Shown: in pieces, positions 32,762 to 45,534 of the stretch
Position numbering within the stretch: the stretch's first letter is position 1
Layout: the number at the start of each line of letters is the position of its first letter
Notes under the pieces: model-generated
Databases searched by the model: none
Seen by the model: only the letters and a program-made list of their open reading frames with translations
Told to the model about the DNA's origin: nothing
Assembly: GCA_963691705.1 (NCBI GenBank)
Contig: OY829539.1
Location: forward strand, 18,212,407 to 18,276,406
Reading direction: 5' to 3'
From: Viola odorata
Lineage: Eukaryota > Streptophyta > Magnoliopsida > Malpighiales > Violaceae
DNA length: 64,000 nucleotides
Position numbers and translations under genes: made by a program

Positions 32762-34937
32762 ATGAGTACATGTAGGGTACCCAAGGATTCTCAGTGGCCT
32801 CTGGCCACAAATAGGTCTTTGAGGAGTCTCCAGCGGCCCATAGATTTAGAAATTGAGAGAACACCCAGTATTTTTGTTGATGAAGTGGTATTGGAGGCGG
32901 AGTTGGAGGAAAATGGTATCTTTTTCCCTCCTGGCTACTCCGTCAGAATTCCTGATGTTGGTCATCGGCTTCATGACCCCCTATCGGGGAGCGATAGGAT
33001 GATATATTTTAATATGTTTCTTTACGGTTTTCACTTTCCCATCCACGAAGCGGTGAAAGGATTACTAGTTCGATATGACATCAACCCGGCTCAGATTACG
33101 CCTTCTTCCTGGTGCGGAGTTCATGCCTTCATTCAGATTTGCGAGTTGCGGGGTGTCCTTGTCCCATTTGTCAATTTATTCAGCAAGTTTTTTAGCTTTA
33201 AGTGCCGCAACTGTGTGGTAGATATCACCCCAAGGTGGAATGACGCGTTAGTGCAGTCATTTTGGCAGAAATTTTAGGGCTTTGAAGAGACTGTGGCCGA
33301 TTGAAAGAGCAGTTTCTTCATCGTGAAATTACCTTTCTGCCCTTGGCCAAGGGGTTTCAATCAGTGTCTTGATGATTCCATCTGGACAAACCCGTCGACA
33401 GTGTCCAAGGAAGAACTTCGACAAACAAACATGCTGCTAGAACTGAGCTCGTCCTTTCGCATTCAAGAGTTTGCCCTGTACAAGCTTATAGAGAAGTGTA
33501 CTATAAGTAAGTTTCTTTTCCCCTGTTATCGCTTCGGCTTATTCACTGTTCTGATATGTCTTATCCTTTTCCCCTGTTATCGCTTCGGCTTATTCACTGT
33601 TCTGATATGTCTTATCGACAGGTGACACTGGAAATCAACCGTCGAGCGACAAGGACGTTCCTCTGAACGTGAGGCCGCTTCAATCATTGCCGCCATCTCC
33701 TCCTCTTGAGAGCTCCAGTCATCCTGCCGTTCCACCAAAAAGAAAAAGATTCAAGACTGTTGCTAGGCGCGATATCTCTGTCTGGACCTCTCGCTTTCTC
33801 GAGAACTGATTGCCCATTCGGAACAAAGGAGTGACTTCGAATCGTCCTAAGACTGAAGTAACTAATAGCGGCAGCGAAGACATGGACACCGACTTTGGGC
33901 TCCGTCATGCTTCCGCGGCTTAGCGAAAGAAGCTAAGAATGGGAAATAGCAACCCAGTCGCTGAGGCGGCTTTAAGGAAGGTGAACGAAACCCCTGCTGC
34001 CGGGGCTGATTCTCTTGGTGGTGCGAGTTCTTACGAAATGGCGGCAGTGGTTGAGGTGTCAACCAACGTTCCTCCTGAAACTTCCGAGGTTCCGCCAGAG
34101 GTCAACCTTCCTCCTTTAACTGCCGCTCCTGACTCTCCTATCTCTTCTTTCATTCCTGATGTCACTGCCCCGAATCTTGAGCTTGCTTCTACTCCCGACC
34201 CTCAGCTAAATGGCCTTCCGCTATTATTTTGTACTTCTATCTCGGGAATCGGCGGTTCCATTGACGGTCGCTCTCCTCCTTTTATCACCAATCTGTCTTC
34301 TCAAGGTCCTCAAGGAGCCACTTCCTATCACTTAGATCTGTCTACCTTCGGCACCAGCTGACTTCGCGCACTAGGAATATCGGATCTGCTATCGCGAAGC
34401 GAGCCGGTAGGCTCTATTGTGGGTGCGATATTTGGCTCTCCTGAAGATAGGGAGGAGATGTCAGAGCTTCCTCTGGAGGTTCATCGCTAACGCGCTTTGA
34501 ATGACGTGCTGGCTAGCTTTCGCATGCTGAATTACTTTCCTGATATTCATGGTGACAAGGTTCGAGGTTCCCCCGCTAAGGTGGTGGAGTTGACGCAACT
34601 CCAGAGCAATACCCAAGCAGAGCTTAATGACTGTCACGCTGAATTGGCCAGAGAGAAGTCGATAGGGAAGGCCAAGATAGAGCTTTTGGAGGCAGAACTG
34701 GTGGCTGCCGACAGGAGAAATTCTCTTCTTCGCGAAGAGATATCGGCCCGTGACGCGAAGTTAGCGAAGATGCCCCATGAGATATCACGGTGGAAAGATA
34801 AGGCGATACAAGCCTTTGCCGCTGGATTCCCAGATTATTACCGTAGCGAGGCTTTCGATCCTGCCAAGATAGCTGATTACGCCTTTGAGAGATTGAGGGA
34901 TATGGATGTCGGGGGTAATAAAGGAGTTCTTCCATGA
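32762..34937 (+). pseudogene. aORF3 of element B: two-exon antisense gene, six nonsense codons
   Basis: Exon 1 is 32762-33506 and exon 2 is 33622-34937. The intron runs from GTAAGT to CGACAG and joins the frames in phase 1 as in element A. The intron is 115 bp here because a 51-bp segment is duplicated (33515-33565 and 33566-33616). The N-terminal PF04195-like domain reads MFLYGFHFPIHEAVKGLL and QITPSSWCGVHAF. The C-terminal coiled coil ends AGFPDYYRSEAFDPAKIADY. Stops lie at 33275, 33302, 33807, 33921, 34359 and 34488. None coincides with the two in element A, so the undamaged ancestor had one long spliced frame. Confidence 0.78.
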
Positions 34938-35430
34938 TTGGCGTAAGGCAGCGCTCGAGGGTGTTTTTATTTTTCTTCAAACATTGGTTTCATCTGGCTT
35001 GTAATAATTGATAATGCTTGCACAATAACGACTGTCATTCCACTCTGAATAATAATTAATTTGCTTCTTGGCGTTATCTCATTGATTACGTCATCATGCT
35101 TGACTTCTTTTTTGATAAAGTAATTCTGCTTTTCAGAGCATTTAATGCTCAGGATCCCCTCATTAATGTGAGCGAGGGATTAGGATAGTTCAGAGACACG
35201 TGTCTGCTCATCAGGATGCTAGGGCTAGCGTGATTTGATAGAATCAAAGCGTCTTCTCGCTTTTCTAGGGTTGTACTCATTGCCCACGCCTGTCACGCGC
35301 GTGCGTCTCTGTGTCTTCTCAAATCGTCTTGCGTTTCTGGTTTTCATCTTCTGGGTACTTCGATTTTCTTCTCAAAAAGGTACTTCCTTATTCCCTTTGC
35401 TATCTTCTTCATCTGTTTTCTTTTTCCTCC

Positions 35431-37834
35431 ATGGGTAAAAGAAAAACTCGTGCTTCTGATTCCAAATCGATTGATGAGGAAAAATTAGACACTATAGCCA
35501 GTAGTATTACTTCTTATACCATCCTTCATATACATCTGACCGATCACGGTGCTAACATCCCTAAGGGCTTCGAGGTTTCTATTGCCCCTGAGTCTTTACT
35601 CCTGAATAGCGTTCTGACTGGCAAATGCAGAATCTTGTATACCCAGATGTTTCGCTACGGTTTCTGGTTTCCGGTCGACCCTTTTATCCAAGAGTTGCTT
35701 ACTTCTCTGGATCTGAGCCCTGTTTAATTGGCTCCAAATGCCTACTGCGGCGTTTATGCCTTTCTAGAACTCTGCAAGTACAAGGGAATTACCTCTCCTT
35801 CCCTTGCATTGCTCAAGTCTTTGTTTCAGATGTTTAACCGTCGTGGTGTGATAGCGATATCACCCCGTTATGACGACGATTCGCTCAAGAACTTCACATG
35901 GAAACTCCTTCATTTGGAGTCTTCCATCGATAAATGGAAAGAGCAGTTCTTTGTTATTGAGACTCCCGAGCTTCCGGATCCATGGTGGCGGTCTGGTTTC
36001 AACTAGGGTGTCAGGGACAGCGCTTGGCGCCGGGAGGCTCTTAACGAGACAGAGCAAGAGTGGTTTGCTAAGTTACTCAAACTGGAAATCAGCGTTCATA
36101 CCCGCCTTCTGGCCTGCGGAACTGATATCCGAGCCTGCGTTAGACGTGAGTATCGCATCATTTTTCCTGATTTCCCGTAATAGTACTAACGCTAACGCTG
36201 TCTTGCACTTTTGCAGCGACCGATCCCGACTACATTCCCGAGAGCGTTAGGAGACGCTTAAGGAGGCTTCGACGAAGAGGGGCGGTTGATCCAACGGCCG
36301 TGACTGTCAATATTGCCACCACTTCAGTTGTTCCACCTGCTGCTGTTTCGATTCTTCCTCAAACATCTTCTGCTTCGGTTGACGAGGAAACCGACAACAT
36401 TCCTGCTGGTATTCCTGTTCGGCCAGTCGCCCCCCGGGCTTCCGCAAAAGGAAAGAAGAAAAGGAGAACAAGAAGCGTTGCCACCCTCCAGCCATCAATT
36501 CCGCCCTCTTTGGATACGACCGGTTCTTTAGAAGCGCCTATCGTTGAGACGGTAATTGCGAACGCTTCCTTATATTTGTTATGTTATTTTTCAATGCCTT
36601 TCTGCATTTTCTTTTGTTTCTCATTTTTAGCAATTGTTTTTCTTTACAGGATACTTCTGGTGCCTCTACTCCTTCGCTATCGCGAGGCAATATGGACTTG
36701 AGGCGTATTCTGACTCAACCAAGGAAGAAGCAGAGGCCCAATGGAGCAGGCACGAGCCTGTCCTCGAGTCAAACTGATGTCGGGGAGAGGCCTCAAATTG
36801 TCCTTGACTCTTCCGCACCTCCTCCGGGGCAAACTGCTAGCATTTTTTAGAACATGACCATTCCTGGGCCCTTTGAGACTTCTCCGCCTTCGTTTGGTTC
36901 GGAAGTACCTCGTTATTCCTCTAACGTGGTCTATAATGATGACTTGTCTGGCTTCCCCTCCTATCAGCCTCATGAAGTATTCGGGCCCCAGGGAGGTTCT
37001 GCTTCTAACCAGCCTCCCTCTCCTGCCGCCGTGGTCTTTGTTCCTTCCGATGCTTCCGCGCTTAAGCGGTTTGGAGAGGGAACAATAGTGTCCAACCTTC
37101 TGGCCGACGTGAGCTCGTATAACGCCGCTGGGCCTATCACTCATCAAATGGACATGACTACGCTGCGTAGTTCGGGAATCGCGGCTATGGGAGGCGATAA
37201 CTCGGCTGTTACTGCTGCGTTCTTGGCTGCTCATATGCTAACGTCTCCCGAGGAACGAAGCACTTTTGCCGCTGAGGGAGATAAAGAGCAAGTTGACTTA
37301 CTGCGCTCTACCCTTTTTACCAGTCTCCTCCGGTTTCATCACTATACGGAACGCGTGTCAGAAAGGGCGGCTGCTCTTGCCGCTTCCGCAGACAAGCTTT
37401 CAAAGGAGCAAGAGGAGAAACAGAGGTTGCTGGAAGAGCGAGACAGGTGTATAGGGGCCATGGAAGCAGCCAAAGAGGAGGCAAGAGAGGCGAAGGAACA
37501 GTTAGCCGCTTCTAACGCTGCTTTGTCAGCTGAACGGTCGAAGAGTATCGCTCTCGAGGGAGAGAAAGCAGCCTTAGTGGAAGAGAGAGCAACCTTGGCA
37601 GGAGAGAAAATGACACTTGAGAAAGAGACAACCATCAAGTGTCAGTGGTACATTGAAAAGACTGCTTCCATCATGGCCGACTGCTTTGTAGAGATTCATG
37701 GGGAGGAATTTTACCAAGGTGGTGCCGTTTCTGACGCCTTTTTGTAGAATTCCTGTGATCTTAATGACGAGGGCTTTCACTTAGCCAGAGAGGCGGGCTA
37801 CTCGGGGCAGGAGAGTTCAGGGAATCAATCGTAG
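35431..37834 (+). pseudogene. aORF4 of element B: three-exon antisense gene, four nonsense codons
   Basis: Exons are 35431-36145, 36217-36551 and 36650-37834. Intron 1 runs GTGAGT to TTGCAG with the same TACTAAC branch motif near 36184-36190. Intron 2 runs GTAATT to TTACAG. All junctions keep frame. Exon 1 carries the PF04195-like domain (MFRYGFWFPVDPFIQELL, ELCKYKGI). Exon 2 has a basic KGKKKRRTRS run. Exon 3 has a long Glu/Lys/Ala-rich coiled coil, then CFVEIHGEE and SDAFL. Stops are at 35725, 36004, 36848 and 37745; the last cuts about 29 residues from the C-terminus. The function is unknown. Confidence 0.75.
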
Positions 37835-38469
37835 CCAGGGTATTATCGCCCCTTCTTTTGTGAGGATTGAGCGTTATCCCTTTTGTCCATCTTTTGTATA
37901 TTTTTGCGACCCTTCGTGGGTGTTTAAACAATGGCATATCCATGGTATTGGTTTCCTTTGTTATTGTTTTTCTTTTCCTTAGAATTTCTCGAAGCACGAC
38001 CGTCGTGCCCTTATTATCCTGGTTACGCTGACGAGCTTTGCCAGGTTCAACTGTACCACTGTTCCGCCTCATCAAAGATGACATTCCTTCCAGAGGAAGT
38101 GTCCTTCCTTCCCTCGATTGAAAGAGATAACGAATAGGGTCTTTAGGCCCTGTTCTCCAAATTATGCAAGAATCAACGTGGTTGGCCTTACGTCCATTTT
38201 GCTGATGGATCGCGCAATCCTTCTATCGCCTCGAGCGTTGCGATCTCCGTCAGTCAGAGATATCCTGCACACTCTCGATTAATATTTATTAGTAAGAGAT
38301 ATGCAATAACAGATATGAGTTCCCGTAGGAGCCGATCTGCCGCCATTCTAGGGCACAGGTGTCGCTCGTTATCGCTTTCTCAACCAGCTCACTTCACCAG
38401 GGATTCCGCATCTTGTTACTTGCTGGGATTTTGTGATTCTTCGTGTTTCCACGTTACCACGATCTGCAG
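37835..38469. other. Spacer between aORF4 and the repeat array of element B
   Basis: Only short, unsupported frames are seen. It is probably the 3' UTR of the aORF4 transcript. It corresponds to 11216-11670 in element A but is poorly conserved. Confidence 0.4.
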
Positions 38470-38965
38470 AAAAGTGCCTCTTCTTAGTGAGCCGTCTGAT
38501 CAGGACAGGCCGTCACCAAGTTAGAATTTTTCACTTTCGGCATTATCCTCACATCCCGGAATCGTGCCCTCACTTAATGAGCCGTATATATTAGCGCGGT
38601 CACAAGGATAGGATTTTCACTTCCAAAATGGAGTTAGCATCTCCCTAGGGTGTGCCTCTCCTTAACGAGCCGTCTCCACGAGAACGGTAGTCATAAGGAT
38701 TGGGCCTTTCACCTTCAGAAATCCCGGGGCGTGCCCTCACTTAGTGAGTTGTCTGATCAGGACATGCCATCACAAGGATAGGACTTTTCACTCCCCGGGG
38801 GTGTCGGGACGTGCCTCGTCTTATGGCCCCGCACGTGGCTAGCATAAGGATAGGACTTTTCACTCCCAATGTTACATATTAGGTGTGCCAGGGCGTGCCC
38901 TTACTTAATGAATCGGCGGATCAGGACCGATCGTCACAAGGATAGGACTTTTCACTCCCGGCAAC
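38470..38965. repeat. Repeat array between pol and the antisense genes of element B
   Basis: About six units share CACAAGGATAGGACTTTTCA, CTCCC and GTGCCYNCACTTAATGAGCCG, the reverse complement of the array in element A at 10705-11215. Individual units differ between A and B, but number, position and core are kept. The 38966-39074 stretch holds the pol 3' end flank and no gene. Confidence 0.82.
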
Positions 38966-39074
38966 CTCTCTTTATCATCCGCACATACACATGCACCCAC
39001 AAAATACAAGAAAGCTCATTATTCGAGCATTAGCACAGGTTAGGGCTGGCGTTAGTAAAACGTGCATAGATAAA

Positions 39075-42000
39075 TCAGAGTCTAGCATGATATAATTTTA
39101 AACGAGCAATATTCCAAGAGTTAGGTAAGGGGGTACCATCGAGTGTCTCCAGATGATACGCTCCCCTCCCGACAATATGGGTAACGCGGTATGGCCCCTC
39201 CCAGTTTAGGCTGAGCTTTCCTCGGCGTTGACCGGTTGCTCGCTGGTCCCTGAGTACTAGGTCACCTTCTTTCAGTAGTCGTTCTTTGACACGTCTATTG
39301 TGATAACGCGCCATCTTTTGCTTATAGTGTAACATTTTCAGGAGAGCTTCCTCTTGCAATTCCGGCAGCGCATCAAGATTTGCACGTAACCTTTCTTCAT
39401 TCAGCTCGTAAGCTCATAGTACCAATTTCCATGGGCGTGACGGCTTCAGTACCGAAAGCCAGTGCAAATGGTGTTTCTCCCGTGCTGGTTTTCGTGGTCA
39501 TGCGGTATGCTCACATCACATACGGCAGCTCATTTGCCCACTTCTTTTTAAATCCTTCTAGGTTCTTCTTGGATCCGTTAAGGATGGCTCGATTTGTCAC
39601 CTTAGCCTCACCATTGGTCTGCGGATGAGCCACGGAAGAGAACCTTTGCTCGATTCTGAACTCCTCGCACTGGTCTCTGAAGAATTGGCTGGTGAATTGC
39701 ATTCTGTTATCGCTGACTAGCACACGGGGCACGCAGAATCTCATGATAACTTGGTGTTTGAAAAAATGCCAGATTTTTGTTGTTGTGATGTTGGCTACCG
39801 CTTCGGCTTCCGCCCATTTGGTAAAATAGTCTACTGCCACCACCACAAACTTTAGCTGAGACCTCACCTTTGGAAACGGTCCGAGGATGTCAATTCCCCA
39901 TTTTGCAAAAGGACAAGGAGCGATGATGTCATAAATTTGTGTTGCAGGTTGTCGAGGAATCTTGGAAAATTCCTGACACTTTTGGCAAGTTCGCACATAA
40001 TTATGGCAGTCTTTCTGGATAGTGGGCCAGTAGAATCCTGATCGAAAGACCTGCGCAACCAGGGTGCCGCAGAATGCGTGTATGCCGCAAACTCCTTCAT
40101 GGATTTCGCGGAGGGTATGAAGACCCTCTTGCTCCGTTATGCACCTGGCAGCCGGATGAGAGAAACATCTCCGCATCAGTTCCCCGTGAAAATACGTGCA
40201 CCGTGCCGCTTACTTTAGCACTTTCTTCTTCTCAGCGTTATCCGCTGGCAGCTCATCATGTTTCAAGTATTTTATGACGGGAATTCTCCAGTCATTTTCA
40301 TTTTCTTCTACGCAGAGCGTCGCCTGTTCTTCCATAAAGGAAGGTACGGGTATCTCTCGGTAGTACACCCCTTTCGGTATGGACGCTTTCGGGTTTGCTG
40401 CGAGTTTGGCAAGGTTATCTGCCTCAGTATTATCCTCTCGAGGAATGTGCTCGAAGCTCTTGTATGTCATTTTTCTTTATTTCTATCAACTCGCGTTTTA
40501 CCTTGGCTAGATATTGCACCATGATGGGCTCCCTAGCTTGAGAGTGTCCCAAAACTTGGTCTATTATTAACTTGGAGTCTCCACAGACTTTCAGCCGCAG
40601 GTCTCCCAACCTCCCTGAGTCATGTATTCCTTTTATGGAGACGCTTTTCCCTATCCTTAGCCCGGCTAATAGCGCTTCGTATTCTGCGGCGTTATTGGAC
40701 AACGGCTGCAGGATTCGGATTGCATATCGCACATGGATGCCGTGAGGCCCACTCATGAAGATTCCGGCCCCGACAAGCTCTTGATTTTTGGCGTCGTCCA
40801 CGTGGATGACCCACAGGTCGGTGTAGGTTTCAAGGAAGGGGAGGTCCAACTCTTCTTTTTCTTTTTCAGTCAACTCCGTCATTGGATCTGGCGTAAAGGT
40901 GCATTCCGTGATAAAGTCTGCCAGAATTTGAGCCTTCACAAACGGTCGAGATCTGTAGTGCAAACCATATTGTTCAAGCTCGATAGCCCAAATCAGCATT
41001 CTCCCCGAGGATTCGGGATTTTGAAATATCCTTTTTAAAGGTTGGTTCGTCAGCACGATGACGGCATGAGCTTGAAAATATCGACTCATTTTCCGCATGG
41101 CTTGTATCAACGCGAGCGCTATTTTCTCAATGCGGGCGTATCTCAGCTCAGCGTCTTTCAAGATGTGGCTTACAAAGTATACAGGGCGATGTGTGTGATT
41201 GTCATCTCGCACAAGAACCGCACTGACCACTTCGTCAGCAACCCCGAGGTATAAGTACAGGATATCGCCAGGCTCTGGTCTTGTCAACACCAGGTTAGAC
41301 GATAGATAGGCCTTCAGGCCTGAGAGTGCTTCTTCACATTCTGTCGTCCATCCGAACATGGCTTTCTTACGTATAACTTTGAAAAATGGGAGGCATCTCT
41401 CACCTTGCTTAGAGATAAACCGTCCCAGAGCGATAACACGCCCTGTTAGCTTCTGTATCTCCTTCACAATTCGAGGGGATATCATGTCTTGAATGGCTTT
41501 GATTTTTGACGGGTTGGGTTGGATACCCTTTTGACTGACCACATAACCCAAAAATTTACCCGTTTGAAAGGCAAACATGCACTTCCGAGGGTTCATCTTC
41601 ATTTGATATCACTTCATTACCTCGAAGACTTCCGCCAGATCAGACAGGTGGTCTTTGAAGCTTTGGCTTTTGACCAGTATGTCATCGACATATGCTTCCA
41701 CGTTTCACCCGATTTGCTTTTCGAAGACCTGATTCGCCATTCGCTGAAAGGTGGCTCCAGCGTTTTTCAACCCAAAAGGCATCGCCGTGTAGCAATAAGT
41801 GGTCTTCGGAGTGATGAAAGTAGTTTTCTCTTCATCCTCATTGACCATAGGGATTTGGTGGTATCCCGAGTTGGCGTCTAGCGAGCTCAAATATGCGTAC
41901 CCGGCAGCCTGATAGACTAGCTGATCAATCCGAGGAAGTGGGTAACAATCTTTGGGGCAAGCGTCATTCAAATCTGTGAAGTCGATGCACATGCGCCACT

Positions 42001-43168
42001 CTCCGCTAGGCTTGGGAACCAGGACAGGGTTAGCCAACCAGGTGGGATATTGCACTTCTCGAATAAAGCCAACATCGAGAAGTTTTGCCACTTCTTTGCC
42101 GACAGCCATCGCTTTTTCTGCAGAGAAGGCACGTCATTTCTGCTGAACTGGTTTGGCGTTGGGATTGATGTTAAGTCTATGTTCTGCCACCTCCCGTGAG
42201 ATACCAGGCATGTCAGATGTTTTCCAGGCAAACTCTCCTTTGCATTTGTTCAATAACTGAGCTAACTGAAAATTTTCCTCCGGGTTGAGGTTATCGCTAA
42301 CCAGGAATACGGCCCCATTTACCCCATTAACTGGAACGTGAGTCATCTTGTCCACGGGCTGAGTGCACTTCTCATCATTTTGTTCATATGGATCCGCCGT
42401 CACGCACACGTACCTATCGCAACTCTTCTGAGTCATGAGTAGGTAGCATTCAGCCGCTAGCTTCTGATTACCCCGGATTGAGACCACATAGTCCCAGGAG
42501 GGATACTTCAACCTCAGATGCTTTTGCGATATCGCTGCTCCAAAATGGTTGAGGAATGGCCGACCCAATATGGCATTATAAGGCAGATTTAGGCCCACCA
42601 CCAAAAATAGAAGCTCCTCTGACCGTTTGGAGATATCTTCCTTAAAATATACCGGCAAGGTGGTTACTCCAGTCACTGGGATGGGGACTCCGTCTACTCC
42701 AATAATGGGTTTTTTGCAAGGCGTAAGCTCATTTTCAGGACGCTTCATGAGATTGTAAGCTTCCAATGAGAATAGGTTCACGACACTTCCGTTGTCAACA
42801 AGAGTTCTTCTAACTCCATGGCTAGCAATAATGGGCGTAACTACTAACGCATTGTTGTGGGGATATACCACGCCCTTCTCGTCCTCTTCAGAAAAGGACA
42901 ATACCATGCGATCCAATGCGTTTATCACCTCACTTTTAATTGACATACCGGCACGCTTCCGCTTATCCCCTGCTGCGGGTGTCAACTGTGCAGATTCATC
43001 CGGATAAGGTGTGCCTCCAGCGATGATGTTAATGATGGGGACGTCTTCGTCATCAATCATAAGTGTTTCCCTATCTCTCCCTGCGAGACCTGCGTCGTTG
43101 GCTAGGACGTGGGAAGGTGTTGGTCGGTCGCAGGCTACTCTGTTTGTTGGGTTACTCTTAGCCTCTTC
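39075..43168 (-). pseudogene. pol: pol of Tat element B
   Basis: It has the same domain order as element A. Protease shows DNGSVVNLF near 42780-42800. RT keeps the YVDD box that A has lost (near 41680-41691). The Ty3-type RNase H has a degenerate first motif (GVADEVVSAVL). The archaeal-type RNase H has HVDDA, EYEALLAGL, GDSKLI and EDNTEAD. Integrase has the HHCC finger, GIDIL, SDNRMQF (normally SDNGTQF) and EAKVTNR, where Lys follows the Ala after the Glu. Stops are at 42134, 41705, 41609, 40210 and 39511. Frame changes lie near 40460 (two bases missing) and near 39400. The natural end is the TAG at 39075. Confidence 0.87.
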
Positions 43169-44928
43169 TCACGTTTTGACGGCGAATTCTCCCAGATAAC
43201 CTTCTTCAACCAAGCTCTCTATTACTGATTTGAGTTCTCTACACGCCTCTGTAGAGTGTCCTTTAGCTTTGTGAAATTTTCAATAAGCGTTTTCTCTTCT
43301 CCCCAAGGTTACCCCCGGTCTCAGAGGGGCAGGATAACGGATGGGCAGGTTCTGCTGCTCCACTATTGCTAGTATTTCTGCTCTGCGCAAGATGAAGGAA
43401 GGAAGATCTAAGTCATAAACTCGTCCCTTAGGGGGATCTCCCTGTCGCTGCATTGAGGAGTCGCCAGACTTTCCCTTTGAGGAGTTACCTCTTCTCCGAT
43501 TAGAGGTCTTGGGAATGTGATCCTTTCGCTGGGCGTAATCATTAATGAACCGATCTTCAGAGGTGATCGAAATAGGAGCGTTATAGATTGGAGGCATGGT
43601 GGGTGTCATGTTTCGAATCATGTCCCTATTCTCTTCCTCTTCCATCCTCGCATAGTTGTGAGCTTTCAGCCTTAACGCATCTAAGGTTGCTGGAGGGTCA
43701 ACCATTTAAACATCTCTGAGTTTTCCATAGCAATAGTTTCGCTTTAGGGCTTCTATGGCAAAATCAACTGTTACTCCTGGCGTTAGCGACATCTCAGTGT
43801 CTAAATAATCGAGGAAACTCCTTAAGGATTCCTGAGGTTTTCGATGCAGGTCGAACAAGGTAGCAACAGACTTTCTGATAGGGACTGCGGTACTGAACCG
43901 ACTCCTGAATTTACATTCCAACTGTGAGAAGTTGTCAATAGACCCACCAGGAAGACCTTCGAACCACAGGCGCGCAACCCCCGACAGGGTCATTACAAAT
44001 ATCTGACACAAGGCAGCGTCATTGTGGGTCTGAAATTGTACAAAGTCTTTCACCTTGTTAAGGTGAGAAATGGATCTCTAGTGCCGTCATAGGATTCTGA
44101 GGGGAGTTTCACAAGTCAGCTGACTCTGTGACGTCTTATGCGTGCGCTAAAGGGGTGGTCAGAAGTATCATCAAGAATCTCACGCGCATACCGAGGTGGG
44201 GATACCTCCAAATGACGCCTACGATCTCGCGGATTTCTGTCATGATGTCGCCTTGGAGACGGGCTGCGACTCCTTGGCGAGCGAGTTCGATGCCTCCTAC
44301 TGCTGGATCTTTCGCTCCCTCCCGGAGACATGTCTCTATCATTTTCATCCCTCCTGTCATCCCAACGACCTCTGTCCTCGCCGAGCCATTGCCGCTCCTC
44401 CTGGGAAATAGGTAGCAAAGGCGCCTGAGGCACGTATGGCTCCACTGTCTTGTGAGCAAATTGTACAAGACTGACGGGCACATTAAGCGCGGGTAACGTC
44501 AGAGGGGTATTCGCACGCAACGGGGACGACAACGGCCGTTCGGTGATGATGGATGGAGTAAAAACAAACTGGGATGGGACACCTGATCCAGAAGCACTAG
44601 GCGTGAATCTAGCAGCCAATTCCGTTAAGTGGTCCAGCTAGGCACGAAGGGCTGAAATCGAGCTCGCGAAAGGGTTATTCGCACTGTCTATCACGGATTC
44701 CCTTGACTGGGAAGTAAAATGACTAGGCCCCGCTATCTGGGATAAAGGAGTATATGGCTGGGACACAAATGTTCCCACTGTTTGTGATAAAGAGAGATCC
44801 GGCATTCCTGGAGGAATTTCTTGCGCCGCGGTCGGGGCATCAGCAGTGGCGAAAGGGAAAAGTCGCCTACAGGTATCAAATGGAAGGCTAGAGGACTGAG
44901 ACAATGGCGGATCTGAATCAGAAGCCAT
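43169..44928 (-). pseudogene. gag: gag of Tat element B
   Basis: It starts MASDSDPPLSQSS at 44928, like element A. The Arg/Ser-rich segment, gag core (WFEGLPGGSI, FRSRFS) and zinc-knuckle-like KFHKAKGHSTEAC are collinear with A. The first Cys of the knuckle is replaced by a TGA at 43280. Other damage is TAG at 44638, TGA at 44116, a one-base deletion near 44075 and TAA at 43706. The frame ends at a TGA (43169-43171) that lies at the same place as the TGA at 6486 in element A. Confidence 0.83.
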
Positions 44929-44993
44929 AATCTCCCAAATTTCAGAAGAACAGAGCTTGGCAATTAAGGACGCTCACTTAATTAAAACCAAAG

Positions 44994-45011
44994 CTCTCAA
45001 TGAAAGCACCA
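44994..45011 (-). other. Primer binding site of element B
   Basis: On the minus strand, TGGTGCTTTCATTGAGAG begins three bases after the LTR end and is identical to that of element A. Confidence 0.65.
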
Positions 45012-45014
45012 ATT

Positions 45015-45362
45015 TGATAAGATTCGGGCTTCTGGGGAAGCAAGATAGAGATTATGGCCGTTTGAAGTTACTGTCGCGGCAGTCCGTCGTACCTGCAAAG
45101 CGCCGGAGGGGGGCTCCGGTATAGACACTCCGATGCTTAAGTTAGTATGGCTGTGAAATTTGGCAGAGATTTGAGTAGTAATTTGGTCTTACCTTTGATC
45201 TAAAAATGAGGGGTATTTATAGGCAAAAGAAAGGATGTTACTCTAGGGGTGGGCGTTATCGAGGGAAGATAACGCCCCAGATGACGTCATCATGCGTCAG
45301 CCGGATAGGATATCGCCAGTGAGATGTTGTCGGGAATCCTGGGATAGGATGACGCCGTGTAG

Positions 45363-45395
<33 letters not shown>

Positions 45396-45534
45396 CTGAT
45401 GTCGACCATCCCAGAATTCTTCGGCCTAACGCGGGCGGTAGTTGGGTGCCGTCACCAGTCAAGGTCTACGGGATCCGGCTTTGACTTTAGGTGGGAAGAC
45501 GAATGTGCCCTTGGTGTTTCATCAATTGTAATCA
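45015..45534 (-). repeat. 5' LTR of element B
   Basis: It is paired with 29646-30156. It contains an uninterrupted run of 30 C at 45365-45394 (7 in the other LTR) and lacks 14 bp present in the other LTR near 29945. A TATA box equivalent lies on the minus strand near 45215. The outer end on the plus strand reads TTGTAATCA, with one change from TTATCA. Confidence 0.92.

Larger units (their letters stand above)
29646..45534 (-). mobile_element. Tat-lineage Ty3/gypsy retrotransposon, element B (15.9 kb, inverted)
   Basis: This is the second member of the element A family, lying on the minus strand inside the hAT transposon. LTRs are 45015-45534 (5') and 29646-30156 (3'). The target duplication is GTATG at 29641-29645 and 45535-45539. 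Gag-pol is on the minus strand, and aORF1-4 on the plus strand read in the opposite sense to gag-pol, as in A. LTRs differ by about 25 substitutions, a 14-bp deletion and a C-run expansion by eye. Outside the core, A and B LTRs differ strongly in the first 60 bases, so they are distinct subfamilies. Gag-pol is dead, with at least nine in-frame stops besides the conserved TGA and three frameshifts. Confidence 0.93.

Noticed and set aside
36677..37234. 185-codon minus-strand frame within aORF4 of B
   Set aside because: The plus-strand frame is supported by homology to element A and by splice phases; the minus-strand frame is not conserved.
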